Shown: positions 17,975 to 28,343 of the stretch, in pieces
Layout of the letters: each line of letters begins with the position of its first letter
Position numbering within the stretch: the first letter of the stretch is position 1
NCBI GenBank assembly: GCA_024710705.1
Contig: JANJUF010000051.1
Location: forward strand, 1 to 64,000
Reading direction: 5' to 3'
DNA: 64,000 nucleotides
DNA from: Gemmatimonadaceae bacterium
GTDB taxonomy: Bacteria; Gemmatimonadota; Gemmatimonadetes; Gemmatimonadales; Gemmatimonadaceae
Notes under the pieces: model-generated
The model's database searches: none
What the model was told of the DNA's origin: nothing
The model's input: only the letters and a program-made list of their open reading frames with translations
Position numbers and translations under genes: made by a program

Positions 17975-19105
17975 ATGCCCATCCTCATCGCATTCCGCCG
18001 TCTCTCGTTGCTGGCGCTCGCCCTTGCGCTGGTTGACCCTGCCCAGGCGCAGGACGCGACACTGGCGCCCCCGAGGGTGCTCGTCATCGCCACCGGCGGG
18101 ACGATTGCCGGCGTCCAGGACTCCGCCGGCACCCTCGGTGGATACCGCGCAGGGACGCTCACCGCCGACCAGATCATCGCGTCCGTTCCGGAGTTGGCAC
18201 GATTCGCGGCGGTGGAGGCCGAACAGTTTTCGAACGTGCCGAGTACGCTGATCACGCCCACGCAATGGCTCGCGCTGTCGCGGCGCATCAATCAGGTGCT
18301 CAGTGAACGCGAGGATCTGAGTGGAGTCGTGGTGACACACGGCACCGACCGGCTCGAGGAGACGGCGTTCTTCCTGTACTTGACCGTGCGTAGCGAGAAG
18401 CCCGTGGCGGTGGTGGGTGCCCAGCGCCCCGCGACGGGCATCAGCCCCGACGGACCGATCAACCTCTTGGCGGCTGTCCGAACCGTGGCAGCCCCGCAGG
18501 CGGCGGGGAAAGGGGTGCTGGTCGTGATGGACGACCGTATCCTCTCGGCACGCGAGGTGCGCAAGCACTACCAACGCGTCGGCGGCTTCGACGTGGGTGA
18601 GATGGGAATGCTCGGCGTAGTGACGGGGCAGGGGCCGGAGTTCTTCTTCACGCCCACGCGCCGCTTCGGTCCGCGCAGCGAGTTTGACCTCGCGGGAGTG
18701 GAGACGCTGCCGACGGTGGACCTCGTCTTCTCGTATCCGGGAGGAGCGGGTCCGACCTACGGGGCGTTGCCGCAGGGCATCATGGTCGCGACGACCGGCT
18801 TCACCTGCGACGAGACGGCGGCTTTCCAGGCCCTGGCGCGCGGCGGCGCGGTGGTGGCCACCGTCTTTCCCAGCGGTGACAACGCGAACGTCGGAGGCGA
18901 GCGGCCCGTCCCACGCGACAGCGCGCCGCCGATGCTGGCCCGGAGTTGTCCGGCCCAATTCGCCGCGGGCGCCTACGCCGGTCGCTGGATGCCAATGGTC
19001 TCGGCCCAGCATCTCACCCCGGCCAAGGCCCGGATCCTCCTGATGCTGGCGCTCACGCGCACCCGCGATGTGGGCGAGATCCAGCGCATCATGCGGGAGT
19101 ACTGA
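17975..19105 (+). CDS. Type II (periplasmic) L-asparaginase
   Basis: Secreted amidohydrolase converting asparagine (and often glutamine) to the acid plus ammonia. The 376-residue precursor starts with a signal peptide (MPILIAFRRL, hydrophobic core, cleavage probably after AQA near 24-26). It contains both catalytic threonine motifs: ATGGTIAG (Thr at 43) and THGTDRLEET (about 121-130). The rest, including the C-terminal GGAVVATVFPSGDNANVGG loop, matches the family. The ATG is preferred because it immediately precedes the signal peptide. It is divergent from the SET gene and followed by asnS 126 bases downstream. The shared asparagine theme may be coincidental. Confidence 0.93.
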   Translation: MPILIAFRRLSLLALALALVDPAQAQDATLAPPRVLVIATGGTIAGVQDSAGTLGGYRAGTLTADQIIASVPELARFAAVEAEQFSNVPSTLITPTQWLALSRRINQVLSEREDLSGVVVTHGTDRLEETAFFLYLTVRSEKPVAVVGAQRPATGISPDGPINLLAAVRTVAAPQAAGKGVLVVMDDRILSAREVRKHYQRVGGFDVGEMGMLGVVTGQGPEFFFTPTRRFGPRSEFDLAGVETLPTVDLVFSYPGGAGPTYGALPQGIMVATTGFTCDETAAFQALARGGAVVATVFPSGDNANVGGERPVPRDSAPPMLARSCPAQFAAGAYAGRWMPMVSAQHLTPAKARILLMLALTRTRDVGEIQRIMREY

Positions 19106-19146
19106 GCCCCCGTTCCGGCGTCCTACCGAAGGGCGTGGGGAGGGTC

Positions 19147-19152
19147 TAGTTT
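19147..19152 (+). promoter_or_regulatory. Possible -10 box for asnS (TAGTTT)
   Basis: The 126-base gap before asnS contains GTCTAGTTTTCG, an AT-rich island resembling the TATCTTTCG and TAAGTTTAA boxes upstream of other genes here. No -35 element is clear. Nothing else was recognised in this gap. Confidence 0.22.
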
Positions 19153-19231
19153 TCGTGCCACCTGCGCGGGCGTTCCGACGAGCACTCCGGAACGCCCGCG
19201 CGCCGTCCCCTGCCGCCCCTGCCTGCGAGCG

Positions 19232-20539
19232 ATGTCCTCCGCCGTCGATCCCACCCGCATCAACGACCTTCCGGCCCTCGTCGGCCAGACCGTGACCGTC
19301 AGCGGCTGGGTGACCCATCTCCGCTCGTCGGGCAAGGTGGCCTTCGTCGTCATGCGTGACGGCACGGGTACGCTGCAGTGCGTCGTGGCCAAAAAGGAAG
19401 TTTCCGAGGCCACGTGGGAACAGTTTGGTCTCCTCACCCTTGAGGCCTCGTTCAGCGTGACGGGCGCGGTGCGTGCCGATGCGCGGCAGGTCGGTGGGGT
19501 GGAGATCGGTGTGAAGGAGCTCACGCTCCTCGGGCCCTCGGCGCTGGATTATCCCATCCAGCCCAAGGAGCACGGCGTCGACTTCCTGATGGACAACCGC
19601 CACTTCTGGCTGCGCACTCCGCGGCAGGTGGCCATCATGCGCATCCGCAACGAGATCGAGCAGGCCATCCACGACTTCTTCTACGAGCGCGGGTTCTTGC
19701 GCGTGGATACGCCGATCCTCACCGCCGCCATCGGCGAGCGCAGCGGGCTCTTCGCCACCGAGTACTTCGACGAAGGCACCGCCTACCTCGCGCAGACGGG
19801 ACAGCTCTACGGCGAGGCCGCCGCGGCCGCGTTCGGCAAGATCTACACCTTCGGCCCGACCTTCCGCGCCGAAAAGTCCAAGACGCGCCGCCACCTCACC
19901 GAGTTCTGGATGATCGAGCCCGAGGTGGCCTTCAACGACACGCACGCCAACATGCGACTGCAGGAGGACTTCGTCTCCTTCCTCGTGCAGCGGGTGCTGG
20001 AGCGCCGGCCGGCCGAGCTCAAGGAACTGGAACGCGACGTCTCCAAGCTGGAGGGGATCAAGGCACCGTTCCCGCGCATTGACTACACCGACGCCGTGGC
20101 GACCCTCCAGCGGAAGGGCAGCAAGGTGACCTGGGGCGAGGACCTCGGGGCGGAGGACGAGGCATTGCTCGTGGCGGACTACGAGACGCCGATCTTCATC
20201 TGCAACTACCCGAAGGAGGCCAAGGCCTTCTATATGAAGGAGAACCCGGCCGACCCGCGCACCGTGCTGTGCGACGATATGCTGGCTCCCGAGGGCTACG
20301 GCGAAATCATCGGCGGCTCGCAGCGCGAGGACGACTACGACAAGCTCCTGCATCGCATCCACGAGGAGAAGCTGCCGGTGGAGGCCTACTCCTGGTACCT
20401 GGACCTGCGGAAGTACGGCACGTTCGTGCACTCGGGCTTCGGGCTCGGCCTCGAGCGCACGGTGGCCTGGATCTGCGGCTCGCCGCACATACGCGAGTGC
20501 ATCCCCTTCCCGCGGCTCTTGAACCGCCTGCACCCATGA
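19232..20539 (+). CDS. asnS: AsnS, asparaginyl-tRNA synthetase
   Basis: Class IIb synthetase charging tRNA-Asn with asparagine. The 435-residue product has an N-terminal OB anticodon-binding domain (about 17-110, VSGWVTHLRSSGKVAFVVMRD). The catalytic core has motif 2 FRAEKSKTRRHLTEFWMIE and motif 3 GFGLGLERTVAWICG. The YLAQTGQLYGE and HIRECIPFPR segments are those of AsnRS rather than AspRS. Its presence means Asn-tRNA can be made directly. The start is preceded by GCGAGCG with no clear Shine-Dalgarno. Its stop overlaps an 11-codon mini-ORF leading to deoC. Confidence 0.96.
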   Translation: MSSAVDPTRINDLPALVGQTVTVSGWVTHLRSSGKVAFVVMRDGTGTLQCVVAKKEVSEATWEQFGLLTLEASFSVTGAVRADARQVGGVEIGVKELTLLGPSALDYPIQPKEHGVDFLMDNRHFWLRTPRQVAIMRIRNEIEQAIHDFFYERGFLRVDTPILTAAIGERSGLFATEYFDEGTAYLAQTGQLYGEAAAAAFGKIYTFGPTFRAEKSKTRRHLTEFWMIEPEVAFNDTHANMRLQEDFVSFLVQRVLERRPAELKELERDVSKLEGIKAPFPRIDYTDAVATLQRKGSKVTWGEDLGAEDEALLVADYETPIFICNYPKEAKAFYMKENPADPRTVLCDDMLAPEGYGEIIGGSQREDDYDKLLHRIHEEKLPVEAYSWYLDLRKYGTFVHSGFGLGLERTVAWICGSPHIRECIPFPRLLNRLHP

Positions 20540-20571
20540 CCATGCGCGACACGGTGCCGCCCACGACATGA
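20536..20571 (+). other. Bridging mini-ORF between asnS and deoC
   Basis: An 11-codon ORF (MTMRDTVPPTT) starts in an ATGA overlap with the asnS stop and ends in an ATGA overlap with the deoC start, filling the 28-base gap. The murG-murC gap has the same length and is bridged the same way. It may serve translational coupling, or be chance. Confidence 0.3.
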
Positions 20572-21533
20572 GCGCGTCCTCGGAACTGCCCCGCAACGCC
20601 GGCCAGCCGCTCGACCTCGACGTCGTGCGCGCCATTCGCGTGAACAAGAGCGCGGCCGAGCGGCGCGCGGCGACGATCCCCACGCGGCGCACGGTGAAGA
20701 AGGAATGGCAGGCGGCGTGGCTGCTCAAGGCCATCACGCTGATGGACCTCACGACGCTGTCGGGCGATGACACGCCGGGCAACGTGAAGCGACTCTGCGC
20801 GAAGGCGCGTCGGCCGCTGCGCGATGACCTGCTCGAGCGGCTCGGCGCCACCGAGCTCGGCATTCGCGTCGGCGCCGTGTGCGTCTACCACCAGCTGGTG
20901 CCTACGGCGGTGGCCGCGCTCGAGGGGTCGGGGATTCCGGTGGCTGCGGTGTCCACCGGCTTTCCGGCTGGGCTCTCGCCCTTCGCGCAACGCCTCGAGG
21001 AGATCCACCAGTCGGTGCGGGCTGGCGCGCAGGAGATCGACATCGTCATCACCCGCGCACACGTGCTGACGGGTGATTGGGAAGCGCTCTACGATGAGGT
21101 GAAGGCCTTCCGCGAGGCCTGCGGCGACGCGCACCTGAAGGCGATCCTCGCCACCGGCGAGCTGGCCACGCTCACCAACGTGGCGCGCGCGAGCTGGGTG
21201 GCCATGCAGGCGGGCGCCGATTTCATCAAGACGTCCACCGGGAAGGAAGCCACCAACGCGACGCTGCCGTTCTCGCTCGTGATGGTGCGCCAGATCCGCG
21301 AGTACGAACAGGCCACCGGCTTCAAGGTTGGCTACAAGCCCGCCGGTGGCATTCGCACCGCCAAGCAGTCGCTCGACTATCTCCTCCTGATGAAGGAGGA
21401 ACTCGGTGACCGTTGGCTACAGCCCGACCTCTTCCGCTTTGGCGCCTCGAGCCTGCTGACCGACATCGAGCGCCAGTTGGAACACTTCGTGACGGGCCGC
21501 TATGCCGCGGCCCATCGCCACCCGATGCCCTGA
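20568..21533 (+). CDS. deoC: DeoC, deoxyribose-phosphate aldolase
   Basis: Class I aldolase splitting 2-deoxyribose-5-phosphate into glyceraldehyde-3-phosphate and acetaldehyde in deoxynucleoside degradation. The 321-residue product is longer than the ~220-260 of short forms and has an N-terminal extension. It keeps the TTLSGDDT substrate segment, the Schiff-base lysine in DFIKTSTGKEA and the proton-relay lysine in GYKPAGGIRT. Immediately downstream is an ALDH16-type aldehyde dehydrogenase, a sensible partner for disposing of acetaldehyde. deoB and cdd, 7-8 kb away, complete the pathway. Confidence 0.96.
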   Translation: MSASSELPRNAGQPLDLDVVRAIRVNKSAAERRAATIPTRRTVKKEWQAAWLLKAITLMDLTTLSGDDTPGNVKRLCAKARRPLRDDLLERLGATELGIRVGAVCVYHQLVPTAVAALEGSGIPVAAVSTGFPAGLSPFAQRLEEIHQSVRAGAQEIDIVITRAHVLTGDWEALYDEVKAFREACGDAHLKAILATGELATLTNVARASWVAMQAGADFIKTSTGKEATNATLPFSLVMVRQIREYEQATGFKVGYKPAGGIRTAKQSLDYLLLMKEELGDRWLQPDLFRFGASSLLTDIERQLEHFVTGRYAAAHRHPMP

Positions 21534-21547
21534 CCGCCGAGCGATCC

Positions 21548-23950
21548 ATGGCCAGTGTTGCCGAGATCTTCAAGACGATGGACTACGGGCCGGCGCCCGA
21601 GAGCGACGCCGAGGCGCGGGCATGGCTCGCCCGACACGGGGGCAAGTTCGGGCATTTCGTGGACGGCGCCTTCACCAAGGTTGGCACCACGTTCGACGTC
21701 ATCGATCCGAGTACGAATGCGCGACTCGCCAAGGTCACGCAGGGAACCACCAAGGACGTGGACGCTGCCGTCGCGGCGGCGCGAAAGGCCTTCACCAAGT
21801 GGTCCAAGCTCTCGGCCCACGAACGCGCCCGGCACCTCTACGCGCTGGCGCGGATGGTGCAGAAGCACTCGCGGCTGTTCGCGGTGGTGGAGTCCATGGA
21901 CAACGGGAAGAGCATCCGCGAGACGCGCGACCTCGACATCCCGCTTGTGGCGAGGCATTTCTACCATCACGCCGGATGGGCGCAGCTCTTCCCCACGGAG
22001 TTCGCCGGCTACGCGCCGGTGGGCGTGGTGGGGCAGATCATTCCCTGGAACTTCCCGCTGTTGATGCTGGCGTGGAAGATCGCGCCGGCACTCGCGGCGG
22101 GGAACACGGTGGTGCTCAAGCCGGCGGAGTTCACGCCGCTGTCGGCGTTGCTCTTCGCCGAGTTGGCGCACGGGGCCGGCGTGCCGCCGGGCGTCATCAA
22201 CATCATCACCGGCGACGGCCGCACGGGCGCCGCGCTGGTGGAGCACAAGGGCGTGGACAAGATCGCCTTCACGGGCTCCACCGATGTGGGACGCATCATC
22301 CGCAAGGCCACCGCGGGCAGCGGCAAGAAGCTCTCGCTCGAACTCGGCGGCAAGTCGCCGTTCATCGTGTACGATGACGCCGACCTCGATGGGGTGGTGG
22401 AAGGTGTCGTGGACGCCATCTGGTTCAACCAGGGGCAGGTCTGTTGCGCCGGCTCGCGCCTGCTGGTGCAGGAGGGCATCCACGACCGGTTGATCGAGAA
22501 GCTGCGCGTGCGGATGGAGAAGCTCCGCGTCGGCAGGCCGCTCGACAAGGCCGTGGACATGGGCGCGATCGTCGCGCCCGAGCAGCTGGAGCGCATCACC
22601 GCGCTGGTGAGGCAGGGGCAGGACGAGGGCGCCACGATGTGGCAGCCGAGCTGGGGCGTGCCCAAGAACGGCTGCTTCTACCCGCCCACGCTGTTCACGA
22701 ACGTGGAGCCCGCGAGCACCATCGCGCAGGTGGAGATCTTCGGGCCGGTGCTGGTGGCCATGACCTTCCGCACGCCGGAAGAATCGGTGGCGCTGGCCAA
22801 CAACACGCCGTTCGGCCTGGCGGCCAGCGTGTGGAGCGAGAACATCAATCTCGCGCTCGATATTGCGCCGAAGCTCAAGGCCGGCGTCGTGTGGATCAAC
22901 GCTACGAATCTGTTTGATGCCGCCGCCGGCTTCGGCGGATACCGCGAATCAGGCTTTGGGCGAGAGGGTGGCCGCGAAGGGATGTTTGAGTATGTGAAGC
23001 GGGACGGAAGACGGAGGACGGAAGGATCGCGAGCGGTGAAATCCGTGCGCGCGTCGAAACCTTCCAAGGGCACTCCTTCCGTCTCCCGTCTTCCGTCTGA
23101 TGTCGGTGTCGACCGCACCCCCAAGCTCTTCATCGGCGGCAAGCAGGCTCGCCCGGACTCTGGCTACTCTCGCGTGATCCTCGGCCCCACGGGCCAGCGC
23201 GTGGGCGAGGTGGGCGAGGGCAATCGCAAGGACATCCGCAACGCGGTGGAAGCGGCGCATGCTGCGGCCAAGGGATGGTCGCGGAGCACCGCGCACCTTC
23301 GCGCGCAGATTCTCTACTACATTGGCGAGAACCTCGATGCGCGCGCGGCGGAGTTCGCGGCGCGCCTGCGTGCGATGACGGGGGTGACCGCTTCGCAGGC
23401 CAACGCCGAGGTCCAGGCGAGTGTGGCGCGCCTGTTCAGCTACGGCGCCTGGGCCGACAAGTGGGACGGCGCCGTGCACAGCGTGCCGATTCGCGGCGTG
23501 GCACTGCAGATGAATGAGCCGATCGGGGTGGTCGCCGTGGCGGCGCCCAATGAAGCGCCGCTGCTCGGGTTCATCTCGGCTATCGCTCCGCTGATTGCCA
23601 CCGCGAACAGCGTGGTGGTGGTGCCCAGCGAACCCCACCCGCTCTCGGCGACCGATCTCTACACGGTGTTCGAGAGCTCGGACCTGCCGGGCGGCGTGGT
23701 CAACATCGTCACCGGCGCGAAGGACGTGCTGGCGAAGACGCTTGCCGAGCACGATGACGTGGAAGGCATGTGGTACTGGGGCTCGCGCGATGGCGTGAAG
23801 GCCGTGGAGTTCGCTTCGGCGCACAACATGAAGCGCACGTGGTGCCATGCCGGCGCCGTGGACTGGGCCGACGCCAACGAGGGCGAAGGCCGCGAGTACC
23901 TCCGCGAGGCCACGCAGGTGAAGAACATCTGGATCCCGTACGGCGAGTAG
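21548..23950 (+). CDS. ALDH16-type aldehyde dehydrogenase (active domain plus second domain)
   Basis: NAD(P)-dependent oxidation of an aldehyde, probably acetaldehyde from DeoC given the 14-base spacing (inference). The 800-residue product has a complete ALDH domain (about 1-480): PWNFPL, GSTDVG, catalytic Glu265 in LELGGKSP and nucleophile Cys299 in GQVCCAG. A second, shorter ALDH-like domain (about 520-800) lacks the matching cysteine motif. This two-domain layout and ~800 aa length are those of family ALDH16. The linker at residues 486-517 is basic and Ser/Arg/Lys-rich because it is encoded by an inverted GACGGAAGACGG repeat. The ATG follows the deoC stop closely; upstream in-frame sequence is deoC. 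Confidence 0.92.
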   Translation: MASVAEIFKTMDYGPAPESDAEARAWLARHGGKFGHFVDGAFTKVGTTFDVIDPSTNARLAKVTQGTTKDVDAAVAAARKAFTKWSKLSAHERARHLYALARMVQKHSRLFAVVESMDNGKSIRETRDLDIPLVARHFYHHAGWAQLFPTEFAGYAPVGVVGQIIPWNFPLLMLAWKIAPALAAGNTVVLKPAEFTPLSALLFAELAHGAGVPPGVINIITGDGRTGAALVEHKGVDKIAFTGSTDVGRIIRKATAGSGKKLSLELGGKSPFIVYDDADLDGVVEGVVDAIWFNQGQVCCAGSRLLVQEGIHDRLIEKLRVRMEKLRVGRPLDKAVDMGAIVAPEQLERITALVRQGQDEGATMWQPSWGVPKNGCFYPPTLFTNVEPASTIAQVEIFGPVLVAMTFRTPEESVALANNTPFGLAASVWSENINLALDIAPKLKAGVVWINATNLFDAAAGFGGYRESGFGREGGREGMFEYVKRDGRRRTEGSRAVKSVRASKPSKGTPSVSRLPSDVGVDRTPKLFIGGKQARPDSGYSRVILGPTGQRVGEVGEGNRKDIRNAVEAAHAAAKGWSRSTAHLRAQILYYIGENLDARAAEFAARLRAMTGVTASQANAEVQASVARLFSYGAWADKWDGAVHSVPIRGVALQMNEPIGVVAVAAPNEAPLLGFISAIAPLIATANSVVVVPSEPHPLSATDLYTVFESSDLPGGVVNIVTGAKDVLAKTLAEHDDVEGMWYWGSRDGVKAVEFASAHNMKRTWCHAGAVDWADANEGEGREYLREATQVKNIWIPYGE
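23003..23097. repeat. In-frame palindromic repeat encoding the ALDH16 interdomain linker
   Basis: A 23-base arm at 23003-23025 is an inverted match (21 of 23) to 23075-23097, around a 49-base centre. The arms consist of GACGGAAGACGG-type units, the motif also found in the ftsA-ftsZ spacer. The element keeps the reading frame and encodes residues 486-517 between the two ALDH domains. It looks like a dispersed repeat that entered a tolerant linker; it may also fold into a hairpin in the mRNA. Confidence 0.7.
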
Positions 23951-23955
23951 CGGCG

Positions 23956-23975
23956 CCTTCGTGGTGAATGCAGTT
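23956..23975. repeat. Solitary half of the ACCACGAAGG-type repeat
   Basis: CCTTCGTGGTGAATGCAGTT matches 42032-42051, the right arm of the palindrome after argS, at 19 of 20 bases. It fills the 23-base space between two convergent genes, and its last two bases form part of the stop codon of the minus-strand lipoprotein gene. No matching left arm is present. Confidence 0.6.
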
Positions 23976-25125
23976 AAGGCGAGCGCCACAGAGGGTAGAG
24001 GCGGACCAGCGGCTGCCCTTCGCCGGTGTCCACGTACTTGCCCAGCACGTAGTCGCGTCCGATCTCGAAGACCTGGAGGGCACGCGGCATTGCGACCGTG
24101 GCGACGTGGCGGCCATCGGGGCCGAAAACTTGCCACTCTGCCGTGGCGGAGGCAGGCGGCGTGTACGCGCGCACCCAGACGTGGTCGTCCGCGTCCACCA
24201 CGAGTGCAGTGTAGGCGGCGTGGGTCGCGGGATAGGTGATTCCCGCCGATTCCCGCTCCATTGACGCGCGCTCCGACTCGCCGCGCTCGGCCACATAGCG
24301 CTCGATGCGATCTCGGATGTCCTCGGGCGTGACCGGTTGCAGAGCGGCCGCGAGGTGGATCGGGTCGAGTGGCGTGCCGTCGAGGGCGTAGACTCGCAGC
24401 GTAAACGTGTCGCCGCTCCCCACATAGATCCGCTCGCGACCGACGCCGATCACCGGCTGGCGGCCGAAGGGCAGGGGCATCGTGCCGACGAATCGTCCGT
24501 TGTGGGTCTGTCCCCAGCGTTCGGACGAGGGGACCGAGTCGAAGACCACCGCCGGCCCGTCCGGTGTCGCGGTGGTCCACGCGGGCACCGTGTCCCGGTG
24601 AGTGCCCACCTGCGGCCGGCTGCGTGCGCCCCAGGCGAGATGCGCAAAGCGGCCGGCGGCGTTGCAGGCGGAGGCGTACGGCGCCTGCCGTCCCTCCGGG
24701 ATCGCGAAGCGGAACTCGCGCAGGTAGGTGCCTTCCAGTGAGAAGACGGAGACGCGCCGGCCGTCGATGTCGTACGTCAGGATCTCGTCGCCGCATCGAA
24801 AGAGCGTGGCGAGGTAGGTAATCTCCCCGGGGCCCGCGCCGTTTCGTGCGATCCGTGACTCGAGTGAGGCGTCGGCGCGGAAGATCCGGAGTGGCGTCTC
24901 GCCGAGGTCGGCGACGATGATGCGGCCGTCGGCGAGCCGAGTGGCGCCGGTCACGCGGGTGAGGAGGGCCTCGGGGCGCTCGTCGCGGCCGATGGTGATC
25001 GTGGCGGAGTCGAGGGACCAGGTCTTGGTTCCAGACTCGACTCGCGCCGCGTCGGGCGCGCAGGCCGTGAGCGCGATGGCAGCCAGGCCAGATATCCGTG
25101 CCACCATCGTGGTCGTCATTCGCAT
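23974..25125 (-). CDS. Six-bladed beta-propeller lipoprotein
   Basis: Predicted surface or periplasmic lipoprotein (383 aa) of unknown role. A signal peptide ends in a lipobox LTAC near residue 22. It is followed by repeated propeller-like strands such as LADGRIIVADLGE, RIFRADAS, VSVFSLEGTYLREF and YVGSGDTFTLRVYALDG. Arg and Gly at GAGPGE in the first third are typical of 6-bladed propeller lipoproteins. It begins two bases after the tgt stop and is probably cotranscribed with mazG and tgt, with no evident functional link. Its stop codon lies in a dispersed repeat. Confidence 0.75.
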   Translation of the reverse strand: MRMTTTMVARISGLAAIALTACAPDAARVESGTKTWSLDSATITIGRDERPEALLTRVTGATRLADGRIIVADLGETPLRIFRADASLESRIARNGAGPGEITYLATLFRCGDEILTYDIDGRRVSVFSLEGTYLREFRFAIPEGRQAPYASACNAAGRFAHLAWGARSRPQVGTHRDTVPAWTTATPDGPAVVFDSVPSSERWGQTHNGRFVGTMPLPFGRQPVIGVGRERIYVGSGDTFTLRVYALDGTPLDPIHLAAALQPVTPEDIRDRIERYVAERGESERASMERESAGITYPATHAAYTALVVDADDHVWVRAYTPPASATAEWQVFGPDGRHVATVAMPRALQVFEIGRDYVLGKYVDTGEGQPLVRLYPLWRSP

Positions 25126-25127
25126 CG

Positions 25128-27208
<2,081 letters not shown>

Positions 27209-27214
<6 letters not shown>

Positions 27215-27237
27215 CGCGTTTTCGGCTCCGGTACACT
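27209..27237 (+). promoter_or_regulatory. Probable sigma-70-type promoter for alr
   Basis: TTGCAT (27209-27214) and TACACT (27232-27237) are separated by exactly 17 bases in the 34-base space between mazG and alr. Transcription would start near 27244, only a few bases before the alr ATG. The -35 hexamer contains the mazG start codon on the other strand. Confidence 0.45.
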
Positions 27238-27248
27238 TCGGGTTCCTG

Positions 27249-28343
27249 ATGCCCACCCAATCTAGTTCGGAGACGAAGCCCCGCGCGTGGGTCGAGGTGG
27301 ACCTCGCGGCCATCCTGCGCAACGCCAAGGCGCTCGAGCGCCAGACGCGCACCCGGCTCCTGCCCATGGTGAAAGCGGACGCGTACGGCCTCGGGGCGGT
27401 GCCCGTGGCGCGCGCCCTCGACGCGCTGGATCCCATCGCCTTCGGGGTCTCCAGCATCGTCGAGGGTGAGGAGTTGCGGCGCGCCGGCATCCAGCGCCCG
27501 GTCGTCGTGTTCACGCCGACGCTCCCGCGCGACTTGGACCGGCTCCGCCATGCGAAGCTCACGCCGACCCTCGCCTCGCCGGAGGGGATTGCCCGTTGGA
27601 CCGCGCTAGGCGGTGGACCCTGGCACCTCGCGATCGAGACGGGCATGCACCGCGCTGGCATCGCGTGGGACGCTGTCGGCGGATTGGCCGCGGCCGTGCA
27701 GGCCGAGCCCCCCGAGGGGGCATTCACTCACTTCCACTCGGCCGAGCTCGACAATCAGTCGCTGAGCCTGCAGGAGGAGCGGTTCCGTGTCGCGCTCGAC
27801 GCCCTGCCGCTCCGTCCTCGCGTGCTTCACACCGAGAACAGCGCGGCAGCAGTGCGCCGCCACCCGTCGCCCTGGGACTGCATTCGGCCCGGCGTCTTCC
27901 TCTATGGCGTGGGCAGCGGCCCCACGGCGGCGCTGCAGCCGGAGCCGGTGGTTCACCTGCGCGCCCAAGTGGTGGAGTTGCGCATCGTGCCCGACGGCGA
28001 GACGGTGAGTTACGACGCCACGTGGGTGGCGCGAGGGGCGCGCCGCATCGCCACCGTCGCGGTGGGCTACGGCGACGGCTATCGGCGGCATCTCGGCAAC
28101 GTGGGCAAGGCCCTTGTCGGCGGCGGCATCGCGCCCGTGGTGGGCGTGGTGACCATGGACATGCTGATGATCGACGCGACGGGTCTTCCTTGCGAGGAGG
28201 GCGACGTCGTGACCCTGCTGGGCCGCAGCGGGGAACACCTGCTCAGCGCCGAAGCGGTGGCGGAGATGGGCCACCTCTCGCCGTATGAGCTGCTCACTGG
28301 GCTTCGGCAGCGGCTGCCGCGCACGTATGTGGGCGGGGCGTGA
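27249..28343 (+). CDS. alr: Alr, alanine racemase
   Basis: PLP-dependent racemase making D-alanine for peptidoglycan. The 364-residue product has the PLP-binding Lys42 in VKADAYGLG, the catalytic tyrosine in VAVGYGDGYRR near residue 273, and the C-terminal GVVTMDMLMID segment. The ATG is chosen because it lies just after the TTGCAT-17-TACACT promoter and gives the normal length; longer frames run into mazG. It heads a series of overlapping genes (deoB, cdd, a lipoprotein and a barrel protein). Confidence 0.96.
   Translation: MPTQSSSETKPRAWVEVDLAAILRNAKALERQTRTRLLPMVKADAYGLGAVPVARALDALDPIAFGVSSIVEGEELRRAGIQRPVVVFTPTLPRDLDRLRHAKLTPTLASPEGIARWTALGGGPWHLAIETGMHRAGIAWDAVGGLAAAVQAEPPEGAFTHFHSAELDNQSLSLQEERFRVALDALPLRPRVLHTENSAAAVRRHPSPWDCIRPGVFLYGVGSGPTAALQPEPVVHLRAQVVELRIVPDGETVSYDATWVARGARRIATVAVGYGDGYRRHLGNVGKALVGGGIAPVVGVVTMDMLMIDATGLPCEEGDVVTLLGRSGEHLLSAEAVAEMGHLSPYELLTGLRQRLPRTYVGGA

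Noticed and set aside
17936-20863. A 975-codon minus-strand frame opposite the asparaginase, asnS and deoC
   Set aside because: It mirrors three confidently identified plus-strand genes, and its translation is compositionally biased with no recognisable domains.
23003-23097. Two separate aldehyde dehydrogenase genes joined by a sequencing or frame error
   Set aside because: The frame is continuous through the linker, and the total length and domain pattern match ALDH16, where the second domain normally lacks the catalytic cysteine.
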